DNA from: an uncultured Candidatus Saccharibacteria bacterium
Lineage (GTDB): Bacteria > Patescibacteriota > Saccharimonadia > Saccharimonadales > Saccharimonadaceae
Length of the DNA stretch: 5,514 bases
Direction: 5' to 3'
Assembly (NCBI GenBank): GCA_947427985.1
Contig: CANEKB010000068.1
Span: 1 to 5,514, forward strand
Part shown: piece by piece, positions 5,032 through 5,514 of the stretch
Layout of the letters: each line of letters opens with the position of its first letter
Numbering within the stretch: the stretch's first letter is position 1
Translations under genes and position numbers: made by a program
The notes under the pieces: model-generated
What the model was told of the DNA's origin: nothing
The model's database searches: none
Seen by the model: the letters and a program-made list of their open reading frames with translations, nothing else

Positions 5032-5514
5032 ATGTCAGAGTTAGAGAATCTCAAATCCGAGCTAAAACAAATAAATCTTGAATACACTAAGATCAAAGAT
5101 CTTCCACCAGCTGAGCGCGGGGAGTTTGGTCGTGCTATGAATCAAAAAAAGCAGAAAGTCCTTGCTGCAATCGCGAAGGCTGAAGAAGATCTCGAGAGTG
5201 AGAATATTGCCCCGCTTGACGTTTCCGCGCCGTGCGCCCCCAATGAGCCAGTTCCTGTTATTAAGCGTGGCACGAAGCATCCACTTATGGTTGAGCTCGA
5301 CCGAGTCGTGCAAGTCTATGCAGACATGGGCTTCAATGTCATGGAATCATGCCAGTTAGACGACGAATTTCACATGTTCGATAGTCTCAACTTCCCAAAG
5401 GATCACCCTGCACGCGACGGCTACGATACTTTTCGTACTGCCGAGAATTACATCCCGCCAGCGCACACCTCGACAATGCAACATCGCGCACTAAAAAAAT
5501 ACAGAAGAGCTCTT
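5032..5514 (+). CDS. pheS: phenylalanyl-tRNA synthetase alpha subunit, 5' part
   Basis: This is the alpha subunit of the cytoplasmic (alpha-beta)2 enzyme that attaches phenylalanine to tRNA-Phe. The frame is open for 161 codons to the window edge, about half the usual length of roughly 330-350 residues. Residues 1 to about 55 form the helical N-terminal tRNA-binding arm with the family motif LPPAERGEFGRAMNQKK. The catalytic core begins near HPLMVELDRV (H83), followed by MGFNV, FDSLNFPKDHPARD (F116-D129), DTF (132-134) and HTSTMQHR (H145-S147). The HTS His and Ser correspond to residues that contact the amino acid in Thermus PheRS. The segment before HTS reads YIPPA rather than the common LLRT, a small divergence. 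The start is supported by the full N-terminal arm and by TATAAT boxes placed for a leaderless mRNA. pheT would be expected downstream but is outside the window. Confidence 0.95.
   Translation, partial: MSELENLKSELKQINLEYTKIKDLPPAERGEFGRAMNQKKQKVLAAIAKAEEDLESENIAPLDVSAPCAPNEPVPVIKRGTKHPLMVELDRVVQVYADMGFNVMESCQLDDEFHMFDSLNFPKDHPARDGYDTFRTAENYIPPAHTSTMQHRALKKYRRAL

Noticed and set aside
5062..5313. 83-codon minus-strand frame opposite pheS
   Set aside because: It is antisense to clearly conserved PheS sequence and lacks a start signal.
1..5514. CRISPR array, transposon ends, tRNA genes, UGA recoding
   Set aside because: No spaced direct repeats, no transposase, and no cloverleaf or CCA-type segment was seen. 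All genes read through with the standard stops and no in-frame TGA.

Overview
The window is about 5.5 kb of compact bacterial chromosome at moderate GC, in the mid-40s percent by eye. It holds five clear genes: a methionyl-tRNA synthetase (metG, + strand), an LtaS/MdoB-type phosphoglycerol transferase (- strand), a divergent aquaporin-family channel (- strand), a 74-residue membrane protein with a single C-terminal membrane segment (+ strand), and the first 161 codons of phenylalanyl-tRNA synthetase alpha (pheS, + strand), which runs off the right edge. No in-frame UGA recoding is needed, and the stops seen are TAA and TAG. Short intergenic regions, a single-membrane surface enzyme of the lipoteichoic-acid-synthase family, Lys-rich membrane-protein N-termini and repeated leaderless start sites fit a small-genome, Gram-positive-like lineage. 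A member of the Candidate Phyla Radiation, possibly Saccharibacteria, is my best guess. That is inference, not proof.

Layout: 1-171 is a leader/intergenic region with nested inverted repeats, the metG promoter, and perhaps the first 10 codons of a divergent gene at the left edge. metG (172-1587) converges on the LtaS-like gene (1626-3602, -), and a hairpin between their stops could serve both. The aquaporin gene (3680-4630, -) lies upstream of the LtaS-like gene on the same strand. They are separated by a hairpin/T-tract terminator directly abutting the next promoter, so they are probably separate transcripts. The aquaporin gene diverges from the small membrane protein gene (4733-4957, +) through two interlocked promoters. 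pheS (5032 to the edge) follows with its own -10 element.

Gene expression is the most distinctive feature. metG, the LtaS-like gene and pheS have no Shine-Dalgarno sequence, and a TATAAT box ends only 6-9 nt before the ATG, so their mRNAs should be leaderless or nearly so. The aquaporin and small membrane protein genes have ribosome binding sites and ordinary short leaders. The metG and LtaS-like promoters share an identical 15-nt core. This arrangement also shows that the LtaS-like gene starts at 3602 rather than at the longer open-frame start at 3629.

Functionally the genes are two translation housekeeping enzymes flanking three envelope genes: a polyglycerolphosphate-type transferase, a solute channel and an unknown membrane protein. 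I see no mobile element, CRISPR array, tRNA, rRNA or defence system. The aquaporin is the most unusual protein: both NPA motifs are altered, the usual selectivity-filter Arg is absent, and it has a Cys-rich tail.
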